Assembly (NCBI RefSeq): GCF_947497935.1
Contig: NZ_CANMIO010000021.1
Coordinates: forward strand, 17,459-81,458
Length of the DNA stretch: 64,000 nt
Reading direction: 5' to 3'
From: an uncultured Shewanella sp.
GTDB taxonomy: Bacteria; Pseudomonadota; Gammaproteobacteria; Enterobacterales; Shewanellaceae
The notes beneath the pieces are model-generated. The model was given only the letters and a program-made list of their open reading frames with translations. It searched no databases and was not told the DNA's origin. Positions within the stretch are counted from its first letter, which is position 1, and every line of letters starts with the position of its first letter. Shown here piece by piece: positions 43,833-51,518 of the stretch. The position numbers and the translations under genes were made by a program.

Positions 43833-45209
43833 ATGAGCACAGGTACTGTTGTCCAAGTAATTGGCGCGGTTGTGGACGTAGAGTTTCCACATGATGCCGT
43901 ACCTCAGGTATATGACGCTCTAGAGATCAAAAGTGAAGGCTTGGTGCTGGAAGTTCAGCAGCAACTTGGTGGTGGTGTAGTTCGTACCATCGCTATGGGT
44001 TCTTCAGATGGTCTGCGTCGTGGCCTAGAGGTTGTAAACTCTGGTTCACCAATTACTGTTCCGGTTGGGTCTGCGACCCTAGGCCGTATTATGAACGTAT
44101 TGGGTGAGCCTGTTGATGAAGCGGGCCCTATCGGTGAAGAAGATCGCTATGTGATCCACCGTGAAGCTCCTTCATACGAAGATCAGTCAAACACAACTGA
44201 ACTTTTAGAGACTGGTATCAAGGTTATCGACCTTGTATGTCCATTCGCTAAGGGTGGTAAAGTTGGTCTGTTTGGTGGTGCTGGTGTTGGTAAGACCGTT
44301 AACATGATGGAACTTATTAACAACATCGCTAAAGCACACTCTGGTTTATCAGTTTTCGCTGGTGTAGGTGAGCGTACTCGTGAGGGTAACGACTTCTACT
44401 ACGAGATGGAAGATTCTGGCGTTCTAGATAAAGTGGCCATGGTATATGGTCAGATGAACGAGCCTCCAGGAAACCGTCTACGTGTGGCACTGACTGGTCT
44501 AACTATGGCTGAGAAGTTCCGTGACGAAGGTAAAGACGTTCTTTTCTTCGTAGATAACATCTATCGTTACACCTTGGCGGGTACTGAAGTATCTGCACTG
44601 CTAGGCCGTATGCCATCAGCAGTAGGTTACCAGCCAACTTTGGCTGAAGAGATGGGTGTACTTCAGGAGCGTATTACATCGACTAAGACAGGGTCTATTA
44701 CCTCTGTTCAAGCCGTATACGTACCTGCGGATGACTTAACGGATCCATCACCAGCAACAACCTTCGCTCACTTAGATGCGACTGTTGTATTGTCTCGTAA
44801 CATTGCTTCGCTAGGTATTTACCCAGCGGTTGACCCATTGGATTCGACTTCACGTCAGCTAGATCCACAGGTTGTTGGCCAAGAGCATTACGATGTTGCT
44901 AACGGTGTTCAAACCGTACTTCAGCGCTACAAAGAGCTAAAAGATATTATTGCGATCCTAGGTATGGATGAATTATCTGATGAAGATAAGACAACTGTAT
45001 TCCGTGCTCGTAAGATTGAAAAATATCTTTCACAGCCATTCTTCGTAGCAGAAGTATTCACCGGTTCTCCAGGTAAGTACGTTTCTCTTAAAGACACTAT
45101 CCGTGGCTTCAAGGGCATCCTAGAAGGTGAGTTCGATCACCTTCCAGAGCAAGCGTTCTACATGGTTGGTTCAATCGACGAAGCTGTTGAGAAAGCTAAC
45201 AAAAAATAA
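43833..45209 (+). CDS. atpD: F1Fo ATP synthase subunit beta
   Basis: Catalytic subunit, 458 residues (E. coli 460). Walker A is GGAGVGKTVNMMELINNI; the catalytic Glu and surrounding GERTREGNDFYYEM follow, then Walker B VLFFVDNIYRYTLAGTE and the DELSEED-type lever here reading DELSDEDK. It is flanked by atpG and atpC with short gaps, as in all F-type operons of this group. Confidence 0.98.
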   Translation: MSTGTVVQVIGAVVDVEFPHDAVPQVYDALEIKSEGLVLEVQQQLGGGVVRTIAMGSSDGLRRGLEVVNSGSPITVPVGSATLGRIMNVLGEPVDEAGPIGEEDRYVIHREAPSYEDQSNTTELLETGIKVIDLVCPFAKGGKVGLFGGAGVGKTVNMMELINNIAKAHSGLSVFAGVGERTREGNDFYYEMEDSGVLDKVAMVYGQMNEPPGNRLRVALTGLTMAEKFRDEGKDVLFFVDNIYRYTLAGTEVSALLGRMPSAVGYQPTLAEEMGVLQERITSTKTGSITSVQAVYVPADDLTDPSPATTFAHLDATVVLSRNIASLGIYPAVDPLDSTSRQLDPQVVGQEHYDVANGVQTVLQRYKELKDIIAILGMDELSDEDKTTVFRARKIEKYLSQPFFVAEVFTGSPGKYVSLKDTIRGFKGILEGEFDHLPEQAFYMVGSIDEAVEKANKK

Positions 45210-45254
45210 CTAAGAATTCTGCTAATATTCAGAATACTAGTTTAAGGAGAACGG

Positions 45255-45683
45255 ATGGCAGCCATGACAGTACAGCTTGATATGGTAAGTGCAGAGAGTC
45301 ATATCTTTTCTGGTCGCGTAGCTCAGCTACAAGTATCAGGAACAGAAGGTGAGTTAGGTGTTATGCCTGGTCACGCAGCTCTGCTTACAAGTATCAAGCC
45401 TGGCATGGCGCGCATCGTCAAGCAAGATGGAAGCGAAGAAGTGTTTTATCTTTCGGGTGGTATCCTGGAAGTGCAACCTTCTTCTATTTCAGTATTGGCT
45501 GACGTCGTATTGCGTGCCGATGAGATTGACGAGCAAGCAGCTGCTGAAGCTAAGCTCCGTGCAGAATCCGCTATGGCGGGAGCTGGCGCAGACTTCAACT
45601 ATGCAGCTGCAGCGGTTGAGCTAGCTCAGGCTATCGCTCAATTGCGCGTAGTCGAGACCATCAAGAAGAACATTGCCAGATAA
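45255..45683 (+). CDS. atpC: F1Fo ATP synthase subunit epsilon
   Basis: Rotor subunit that inhibits ATP hydrolysis. 142 residues. The beta-sandwich starts MTVQLDMVSAESHIFSGRV, with GELGVMPGHAALLTSIKPG in the middle, and the two-helix C-terminus has ELAQAIAQLRVVETIKKN. Two possible starts lie three codons apart; the first (45255) has GGAGAA at the right distance. It ends the operon at a strong terminator. Confidence 0.97.
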   Translation: MAAMTVQLDMVSAESHIFSGRVAQLQVSGTEGELGVMPGHAALLTSIKPGMARIVKQDGSEEVFYLSGGILEVQPSSISVLADVVLRADEIDEQAAAEAKLRAESAMAGAGADFNYAAAAVELAQAIAQLRVVETIKKNIAR

Positions 45684-45698
45684 GGTTATTGTTTGATG

Positions 45699-45726
45699 AA
45701 AAAAAGCGCCCTAGGGCGCTTTTTTT
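45699..45726 (+). terminator. atp operon intrinsic terminator
   Basis: Stem AAAAAAGCGCCC / GGGCGCTTTTTT with almost no loop, T7 tail, 15 bases after the atpC stop. Confidence 0.92.
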
Positions 45727-45785
45727 GTGTCTGGAACACTTATGCCAAAAACCATGGATGGTTAGTTTTGGTATTTGTGTCTAAA

Positions 45786-45937
45786 AGAAGGTCCTAGGTG
45801 CTAGGAAAAACAAAGACGAACGGCCTGCGGCCTAGGGATTACGGATAACGGATAACGGAACGTTCGCAAGTTCATTGACGGAAAACACGCAAGAATTTGA
45901 TTTTGTAGGTCGGGCTTTAGCCCGTCAATTAAAGTGA
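45786..45937. repeat. interspersed repeat copy B with REP-like core
   Basis: Reverse-complement partner of 12719-12880. It includes the 27-base identical block at 45811-45837, a short tandem TAACGGA array at about 45842-45857, and the REP-like core GTAGGTCGGGCTTTAGCCCG at 45905-45924. It lies in the 560-base gap between atpC and the DsrE-like gene, which holds no other gene. Confidence 0.8.
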
Positions 45938-46050
45938 TTTAACGTTTGTTGGAAAAGTAGCGAAATATAAATATGAGTAATAATATCAATCAGTATAAGA
46001 GCAAGAGTCTAGAATTAGATAGATAAAATTCGACTCTGGTCCATCAAAAA

Positions 46051-46073
46051 TGACGGCATAAATGCCGACCTAC
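46051..46073. repeat. REP-like hairpin, inverted to the previous one
   Basis: TGACGGCATAAATGCCGACC followed by TAC; read on the other strand it starts GTAGGTCGGC. It shares the GTAGGTCGG head and CCGTCA tail with the cores at 45905 and 12724, with a compensating change in the stem (GGGCT to GGCAT). With the core at 45905 it forms an inverted pair about 125 bases apart, as in BIME-type REP pairs. Confidence 0.7.
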
Positions 46074-46244
46074 AATTTATGAGGCTTCTGCTTTTCCGTC
46101 TTAGTTCTAATTCGGCTTCATCCGTCTCTGTCCATTCCGTCTATGCTTGAACCTATATTTATCTTTGAACGTGATCTGAGTAAGACTGTTCAGCTAATTT
46201 GAGTGCTACCCTCTGCCATTAATCTAATGCCTGAGAACATCTCT

Positions 46245-46601
46245 ATGCAACACGTACTAATTATCGTTAATGACGCACCTTATGGTTCTGAAAAGTTGTT
46301 CAATGCACTTCGCTTAGCTATACAGCTTAATGAGCAAGATTACTCACCTGTAAGAGTTAGTCTATTTTTATTATCTGATGCGGTAACAGCTGTATTACCT
46401 AATCAAAATCCAACTGAGGGTTATAACATTCAGCAGATGTTAGAGATTGTTCTTGCGCAAAAAACACAGGTTAAGTTTTGTGGATCGTGTATGTATGCTC
46501 GCGGACTCTCAGAGCTTAAGGTTATTGAAGGCTGTGAAGTTGCCACTATGGATGATTTAGCGCAATGGGTGCTGGTGGCAGATAAAACTATTACCTTTTA
46601 A
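46245..46601 (+). CDS. DsrE/DsrF-like family protein
   Basis: 118-residue protein from ATG 46245 (MQHVLIIVNDAPYGSEKLF); the frame continues upstream to a GTG at 46203 through less conserved codons. DsrE-like proteins (TusD, YchN, YtfE-neighbour types) bind or relay sulfur; the VSLFLLSDAVTAVLP and VKFCGSCMYARGL segments are family-typical, and the CxxC of the latter is the likely active pair. The pathway is unknown. A stand-alone gene between repeats and glmU; tusA is 38 kb away. Confidence 0.82.
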   Translation: MQHVLIIVNDAPYGSEKLFNALRLAIQLNEQDYSPVRVSLFLLSDAVTAVLPNQNPTEGYNIQQMLEIVLAQKTQVKFCGSCMYARGLSELKVIEGCEVATMDDLAQWVLVADKTITF

Positions 46602-46723
46602 TCACTAATACTGTTGAGTCGCTTTTCATCCTGCGATGGCTTAAAATCGACTGCAAATAATGACCTCATTTTCTAACTTTGGCTTCAATACAAGCTTAAG
46701 CATTAGCTCAAGGATATAAACGA

Positions 46724-48088
46724 ATGGCACTGAATGTAGTGATTTTGGCCGCAGGCAAGGGAACCCGCATGCGCTCAGATCTTCCAAAAGTTCTTCACCC
46801 TATCGCACACAAGAGTATGGTTCAGCATGTTATCGATACCGCACATCAAGTCGGTAGCGATGCCATTCAGTTAGTTTATGGCTATGGTGCCGATAAGCTA
46901 CAAGCCAAACTGGGTGAGCAACAACTTAATTGGGTACTACAAGCCGAGCAGTTGGGTACAGGTCATGCTGTTGCACAAGCAAATAGCCATATTGGCGATG
47001 ATGACACGGTATTAATCCTTTATGGCGATGTGCCACTAATCCAAGCCTCTACCCTTGAATCTTTATTAGCTGCCCGTGAAGAGAATGGCCTAGCAATCTT
47101 AACCGTTAACTTACCTAATCCGACGGGTTATGGCCGCATCGTTAGAGAAGACGGAAATGTAGTTGGTATCATCGAGCAGAAAGATGCCAATACCGAGCAA
47201 CTTGCCATTAATGAGATCAATACAGGCATTATGGCTGCGCCGGGTAAGCAATTAAAGGCCTGGCTTAGTCAGTTGTCATCAGACAATGCTCAAGGCGAAT
47301 ACTACCTTACCGATATCGTGGCTATGGCACATAATGATGGTGTGGCTATCACGACTGCACAGCCTGAATCTGCAGTAGAAGTAGAAGGTGCCAATAATCG
47401 TGTGCAGTTGGCTCAGCTAGAACGTGCTTACCAAGCTCGCGCGGCTGAAAAGCTAATGCTTGAAGGGGCTAACCTACGTGATCCTGCCCGTATCGATATT
47501 CGTGGTGAAGTCACCGTGGGTATGGATGTGATGATCGACGTTAACGTAGTTATCGAAGGTAGAGTGACTATCGGTAACAACGTGACGATTGGCGCTGGTG
47601 TGATCCTTATCGATTGTGAGATTGCCGACAATGCGGTGATCAAACCTTATTCTATTATTGAAAGTGCTAAAGTCGGTATCGACGCAAGTGCCGGTCCTTT
47701 CGCACGTTTGCGCCCAGGTGCAGAGCTTAAAGAAGATGCGCATATCGGTAACTTCGTCGAGATGAAGAAAGCGGTATTGGGTAAAGGCTCTAAAGCAGGA
47801 CATTTGGCCTATATTGGCGATGCTACTATCGGTAGTGGGGTAAACATTGGTGCGGGGACGATTACCTGTAACTACGATGGTGCTAATAAGTTCCAGACGA
47901 TTATCGAAGATAATGTGTTTGTTGGCAGCGATACTCAACTGGTTGCGCCTGTAACTATTGGTAAAGGCGCGACTCTAGGAGCAGGCTCGACGATCACTAA
48001 AGATGTAGCGGCAGACGAGTTAGTTATTACTCGTGTTAAACAGCGTCATTTAACGGGGTGGCCGAGACCCGTTAAGCTGAAAAAGTAA
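46724..48088 (+). CDS. glmU: bifunctional UDP-GlcNAc pyrophosphorylase / GlcN-1-P acetyltransferase
   Basis: Makes UDP-N-acetylglucosamine for peptidoglycan and LPS in two steps. 454 residues. The N-terminal uridyltransferase domain has LAAGKGTRMRSDLPKVLHPI and the metal-binding LYGDVPL. From about residue 250 come the hexapeptide repeats of a left-handed beta helix, with acetyltransferase residues in GPFARLRPGAEL, HIGNFVEMKK and GAGTITCNYDG. glmS, the enzyme two steps earlier, is 3.4 kb downstream. Confidence 0.98.
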   Translation: MALNVVILAAGKGTRMRSDLPKVLHPIAHKSMVQHVIDTAHQVGSDAIQLVYGYGADKLQAKLGEQQLNWVLQAEQLGTGHAVAQANSHIGDDDTVLILYGDVPLIQASTLESLLAAREENGLAILTVNLPNPTGYGRIVREDGNVVGIIEQKDANTEQLAINEINTGIMAAPGKQLKAWLSQLSSDNAQGEYYLTDIVAMAHNDGVAITTAQPESAVEVEGANNRVQLAQLERAYQARAAEKLMLEGANLRDPARIDIRGEVTVGMDVMIDVNVVIEGRVTIGNNVTIGAGVILIDCEIADNAVIKPYSIIESAKVGIDASAGPFARLRPGAELKEDAHIGNFVEMKKAVLGKGSKAGHLAYIGDATIGSGVNIGAGTITCNYDGANKFQTIIEDNVFVGSDTQLVAPVTIGKGATLGAGSTITKDVAADELVITRVKQRHLTGWPRPVKLKK

Positions 48089-48101
48089 TTTTAATGACTT
48101 C

Positions 48102-48132
48102 AAAAAAAAGCGGCTCTTGAGCCGTTTTTTTG
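48102..48132 (+). terminator. glmU intrinsic terminator
   Basis: CGGCTC / GAGCCG stem with TT loop, flanked by A8 and T7 runs that extend the pairing; 13 bases after the stop. Confidence 0.88.
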
Positions 48133-48298
48133 TTTTTTATTTAGCCCGTTATGTCTATGTTCAGCATATTGTCTTTAAACTGAATAAAGCTAATTACTGG
48201 GATACTTGTTGATACATTTGTGGCTACAAATGTTTATTCCCAATGGTAATTTTGAAGTGCGTCACCCGCTTTTGTAAAGGAGTGTAAAGAAGCTTAAA

Positions 48299-48319
48299 TA
48301 AAAATAGTTCTCATTTATA
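48299..48319. promoter_or_regulatory. weak Fur-box candidate upstream of TonB receptor
   Basis: The AT-rich stretch AAAAATAGTTCTCATTTATA resembles half of a Fur box (TTCTCATTT versus TTATCATTT) about 45 bases before the receptor start. Iron control is expected for such receptors, but the left half-site is poor. Confidence 0.35.
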
Positions 48320-48363
48320 TTGCGACTCAATTAATACATTCATGTGTCATTTTGGGGTTGGAT

Positions 48364-50496
48364 ATGTCTGTTGGGACGTCATTTAAGTTTTCAAGTTTAG
48401 GGCTGGCAATCGTTGCTGCATTGGCTTCATCTTCAGTTTTGGCTGAGGATGCAAGTGTTGAATCGACTATTGTGGCTGAGCCGAATATCGAGCGTATCAG
48501 CGTTATGGGTCGCAGCTTTAACGACTACAACCCTGGTTCATCTTCAGGTGCGATGCGTGGTGATATCGACATCTTAGACACGCCTCAATCTGTCACAGTC
48601 ATTCCTGACTTTGTTACAGACGAGCAGTTAGCGACTAATCTTTCAGAGGTCTTGGTTAACGACTCGAGTGTGACTGGTGGTTCAGAGAAGTGGAACCGTC
48701 AAGTATTCAACATCCGTGGTTTCGAGCTATCTTCAGGTTCTGGCTTCTTAATTAATGGCCAGCAGCAGTGGTCTCACTATGTACAGCCGATTGAAACACT
48801 ACAGCAAGTTGAAGTGTTAAAAGGCCCGTCTAGCATGCTCTACGGCCAGTCAGGTCCTGGTGGACTGATCAACATGGTGACCAAGAAGCCTACCTACGAG
48901 ACTATGCTTGATATCGGCTTCGATACAGATGAACACGGCTCGACACGTTTCCAGCTCGATGCGGGAGGCAGCTTAAACGAAGCAGAGACGATTCGTTACC
49001 GCACTGTGCTAGTTAAGCAAGACACGACATATTGGCGTGAATACCAAGATGGTACTAATCAAGAGCGTGATCGCTGGTTGGGCTATCTAAACTTAGAATT
49101 TGATATAACTGATGACTTAATGTTGTCACTTAAATATGACCATACTCAAGACAAGACGGGTATCGACCGTGGTGGTTGGTTAGATAGCAGCGGTGACTTA
49201 ATTGGTGGTCGTGAGATAATCTGGGATCAGCCATGGGCATTTACCGATAACACTATCTCTAATCTCGGCGCCGAGCTAACTTATCACTTAGCAGATGACT
49301 GGAAAGTAAAGGCCGGTTATAACGATCAGCAGTTTGATCGCCAGCGTCTAGATTCTTCGCCATCGTTAATTAGTGGTTCAGAAGATCCATTCACCGATGG
49401 TTATTACGTGAGTCCATTTGACCGTTATGACGATTGGCAGCATAAGACGGGTTATGTCGACTTCACTGGTAATTTCTACACGGGTGATATCGAGCATCAA
49501 CTGCTTATCGGCGCGAACATGCTGGACTACTACTATGGTCAGCTAAAAGACTCTGGCGAAAAGAATCAAATTGTGATGCCTGGTCAACCAATGCCTAAGC
49601 CTGATTTAGACTATAACCGTGACGAAACTTTGTATGAAAGTGAATACAAGCATTACGGCTTCTATGTTCAAGACCTAGTTTCTATCACTGATGAATGGCA
49701 AGTGTTAGCTGGTGTACGTTACGACGAGCAGAAGAAAGAAGGTGCGGGTAATAACAGTTACGCGGTATCGCCTAAGTTTGGTGTGATCTACTCTCCTGCG
49801 GATAACGGTAGTATCTACGTTAACTACTCTAAGAGCTTCACCCCTCAAGGAATAGTGAACAACATCGATGATGTTAATGATGGTAAGAACCTAGATCCTG
49901 AATACGGCGAGCAATATGAAATCGGTACTAAGTGGGAGCTATTTGACGGTAGTTTGCTATTAACTGGTGCGGTATTCGATATCACAGTATCAAATGTCAC
50001 CGTAACAGAAGAGATTGAAGGTAGCAGCCAAACTATTACGACTCAGTCTGGTGAGCAACGTCATAAAGGTTTCGAGATGGGGGCCCAAGGTCAAGTTAGC
50101 GATAGCTGGTTTATGACAGGCTCTATGATGTACTTAGATGCTGAGTATCTTCGCCCTGAAACTGATAGCCTAAACGGTAAGACACCTGTTGATGCGCCTG
50201 AGTGGTCGGCAAACATATGGACTCGTTACGAGATGACTGATGATTTGGCACTTAACCTTGGTGCCATCTACGTGGGTGAGCGTTTCGCTAATACCAGTAA
50301 CAGCATTAGCAAAGATGGTTATGTTAGATTCGATATGGGGGCCGCCTATACGATGGATGTCATGGGTAGCGATGTGAGCGTACGTCTAAACGTGAAGAAC
50401 CTATTCGATACTGATTATCTAGCGGGTGGCACTAATACTGACGTTACCGTTGGCGAAGGACGTCACTTCAGCCTAGCATTAGAAGCTAAATTCTAA
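48364..50496 (+). CDS. TonB-dependent siderophore receptor
   Basis: Outer-membrane gated channel, about 710 residues from ATG 48364 (the TTG at 48352 is in frame but overlaps the GGGG ribosome-binding site). The signal peptide ends near SSSVLAEDAS. A TonB-box-like segment IERISVMG precedes the plug domain (DTPQSVTVIPDF, FNIRGFEL, VEVLKGPSSMLYGQSGPGG, NMVTKKP). The 22-strand barrel follows, with the usual terminal GRHFSLALEAKF ending in Phe. It is closest to ferrichrome/ferrioxamine-type (FhuA/FpvA) receptors; the ligand is unknown. No siderophore synthesis genes are nearby. Confidence 0.93.
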   Translation: MSVGTSFKFSSLGLAIVAALASSSVLAEDASVESTIVAEPNIERISVMGRSFNDYNPGSSSGAMRGDIDILDTPQSVTVIPDFVTDEQLATNLSEVLVNDSSVTGGSEKWNRQVFNIRGFELSSGSGFLINGQQQWSHYVQPIETLQQVEVLKGPSSMLYGQSGPGGLINMVTKKPTYETMLDIGFDTDEHGSTRFQLDAGGSLNEAETIRYRTVLVKQDTTYWREYQDGTNQERDRWLGYLNLEFDITDDLMLSLKYDHTQDKTGIDRGGWLDSSGDLIGGREIIWDQPWAFTDNTISNLGAELTYHLADDWKVKAGYNDQQFDRQRLDSSPSLISGSEDPFTDGYYVSPFDRYDDWQHKTGYVDFTGNFYTGDIEHQLLIGANMLDYYYGQLKDSGEKNQIVMPGQPMPKPDLDYNRDETLYESEYKHYGFYVQDLVSITDEWQVLAGVRYDEQKKEGAGNNSYAVSPKFGVIYSPADNGSIYVNYSKSFTPQGIVNNIDDVNDGKNLDPEYGEQYEIGTKWELFDGSLLLTGAVFDITVSNVTVTEEIEGSSQTITTQSGEQRHKGFEMGAQGQVSDSWFMTGSMMYLDAEYLRPETDSLNGKTPVDAPEWSANIWTRYEMTDDLALNLGAIYVGERFANTSNSISKDGYVRFDMGAAYTMDVMGSDVSVRLNVKNLFDTDYLAGGTNTDVTVGEGRHFSLALEAKF

Positions 50497-50519
50497 CGGC
50501 CAAGTTTAAGAAAAGTATT

Positions 50520-50551
50520 AAAGCCTCAACTTTAGGGTTGGGGCTTTTTTG
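50520..50551 (+). terminator. intrinsic terminator after TonB receptor
   Basis: Stem AAAGCCTCAAC / GTTGGGGCTTT with a T-G pair and a TTTAGG loop, followed by TTTTG. Confidence 0.85.
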
Positions 50552-50591
50552 TGTCTCACCGCGGGCTTTTTTCCTCAAAATAGAATCAAAA

Positions 50592-50650
50592 CTGGCAATT
50601 AAGTTTCGTTTTACTATAATGCTTCTTTCGAAACGAAACTTAACGAAAGG
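50592..50650 (+). promoter_or_regulatory. promoter and CGAAA-type operator array before the DeoR gene
   Basis: CTGGCA (50592-50597), 17-base spacer, TATAAT (50615-50620). Around it lie inverted 11-mers AAGTTTCGTTT (50601-50611) and AAACGAAACTT (50631-50641), plus an overlapping inverted pair CTTTCG (50625) / CGAAAG (50644). DeoR-family repressors commonly bind TTTCGNTTT-like repeats, so autoregulation is likely. Confidence 0.65.
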
Positions 50651-50654
50651 TTCT

Positions 50655-51425
50655 ATGAACAAACGAAACACTCAACAGCGACGCCACAGCATTATTAGCC
50701 TGCTTAATCAGCAAGGCGAGGTGAGTGTTGAGGAGTTATCCTTACGTTTCGAAACCTCTGAAGTCACTATTCGTAAAGACTTAGCCACTTTAGAAAAAAC
50801 TGGCTTATTACTGCGCCGCTACGGCGGTGCTGTTGCCGTGCCAGATGAGGTCACGCAGCAGTTCTCTGCCAAGATAGCACCCAACAAGTTGTCTATCGCC
50901 AAAGCCGCCGCCGAACTGATTAAAGATCATAATCGCATCATCATCGACAGTGGTAGCACCACCTCAGGCTTAATCGGCGAACTTAATAATAAGCGTGGTC
51001 TATTAGTGATGACCAACTCATTAGCCTTAGCTAACGCGATTCATGATCTTGAGAATGAGCCAACCTTATTGATGACCGGTGGCACCTGGGATCCTCACTC
51101 TGAGTCTTTCCAAGGGCAAATTGCCGAGCAAGTGCTACGCTCTTACAACTTCGATCAGCTGTTTATTGGTGCTGATGGTATCGATCTTGAACGTGGAACC
51201 ACTACTTTCAATGAGCTTACTGGCTTAAGTAAAGTGATGGCTGAAGTGTCACGTGAAGTGGTGGTGATGCTCGAGTCTGAGAAGTTGGGTCGCCGAATTC
51301 CTAACCTTGAATTGCCATGGAGCAATATTAGCGTATTGGTAACAGACGATAAGTTGCCAAGCGAAGCGCTAGAGGCAATTTCTAACCATGGGGTGCGAGT
51401 CATTCTTGCGCCTTATGCAGGGTAA
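50655..51425 (+). CDS. DeoR/GlpR family transcriptional regulator
   Basis: 257 residues from ATG 50655 (MNKRNTQQRRHSIISLLNQQ), preceded by CGAAAGG; the frame extends 39 codons upstream through the operator region and is not used. The N-terminal helix-turn-helix is GEVSVEELSLRFETSEVTIR followed by KDLATLEKTGLLLRRYGGA, the DeoR signature. The C-terminal sugar-phosphate-sensing domain has DSGSTTSGL and FIGADGIDLERGTTTFNEL. It sits 94 bases before glmS on the same strand, so control of amino-sugar metabolism is a fair inference. Confidence 0.92.
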   Translation: MNKRNTQQRRHSIISLLNQQGEVSVEELSLRFETSEVTIRKDLATLEKTGLLLRRYGGAVAVPDEVTQQFSAKIAPNKLSIAKAAAELIKDHNRIIIDSGSTTSGLIGELNNKRGLLVMTNSLALANAIHDLENEPTLLMTGGTWDPHSESFQGQIAEQVLRSYNFDQLFIGADGIDLERGTTTFNELTGLSKVMAEVSREVVVMLESEKLGRRIPNLELPWSNISVLVTDDKLPSEALEAISNHGVRVILAPYAG

Positions 51426-51518
51426 CTATTACAAGCAGGCTGCTTGATTAAGTTATCCACTTTCAAATTCAATTTTTAACTTTAAATTTTACTCTCATAG
51501 AGAGTCTAGGTAATTAAT

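Noticed and set aside
45842..45857. TAACGGA tandem repeats as a CRISPR or iteron array
   Set aside because: Only about two short units without spacers; part of the larger interspersed repeat.
47474..47938. 154-codon antisense frame over glmU
   Set aside because: Repetitive Thr/Ile/Asp peptide produced by antisense reading of the hexapeptide-repeat region.
51182..51197. TCTTGAACGTGGAACC as a further parS
   Set aside because: Only 12 of 16 positions match and the left arm is broken.
51426..51518. glmS ribozyme or riboswitch before glmS
   Set aside because: The gap is too short (93 bases) and AT-rich, with no fitting secondary structure; the ribozyme is known from Gram-positive bacteria.
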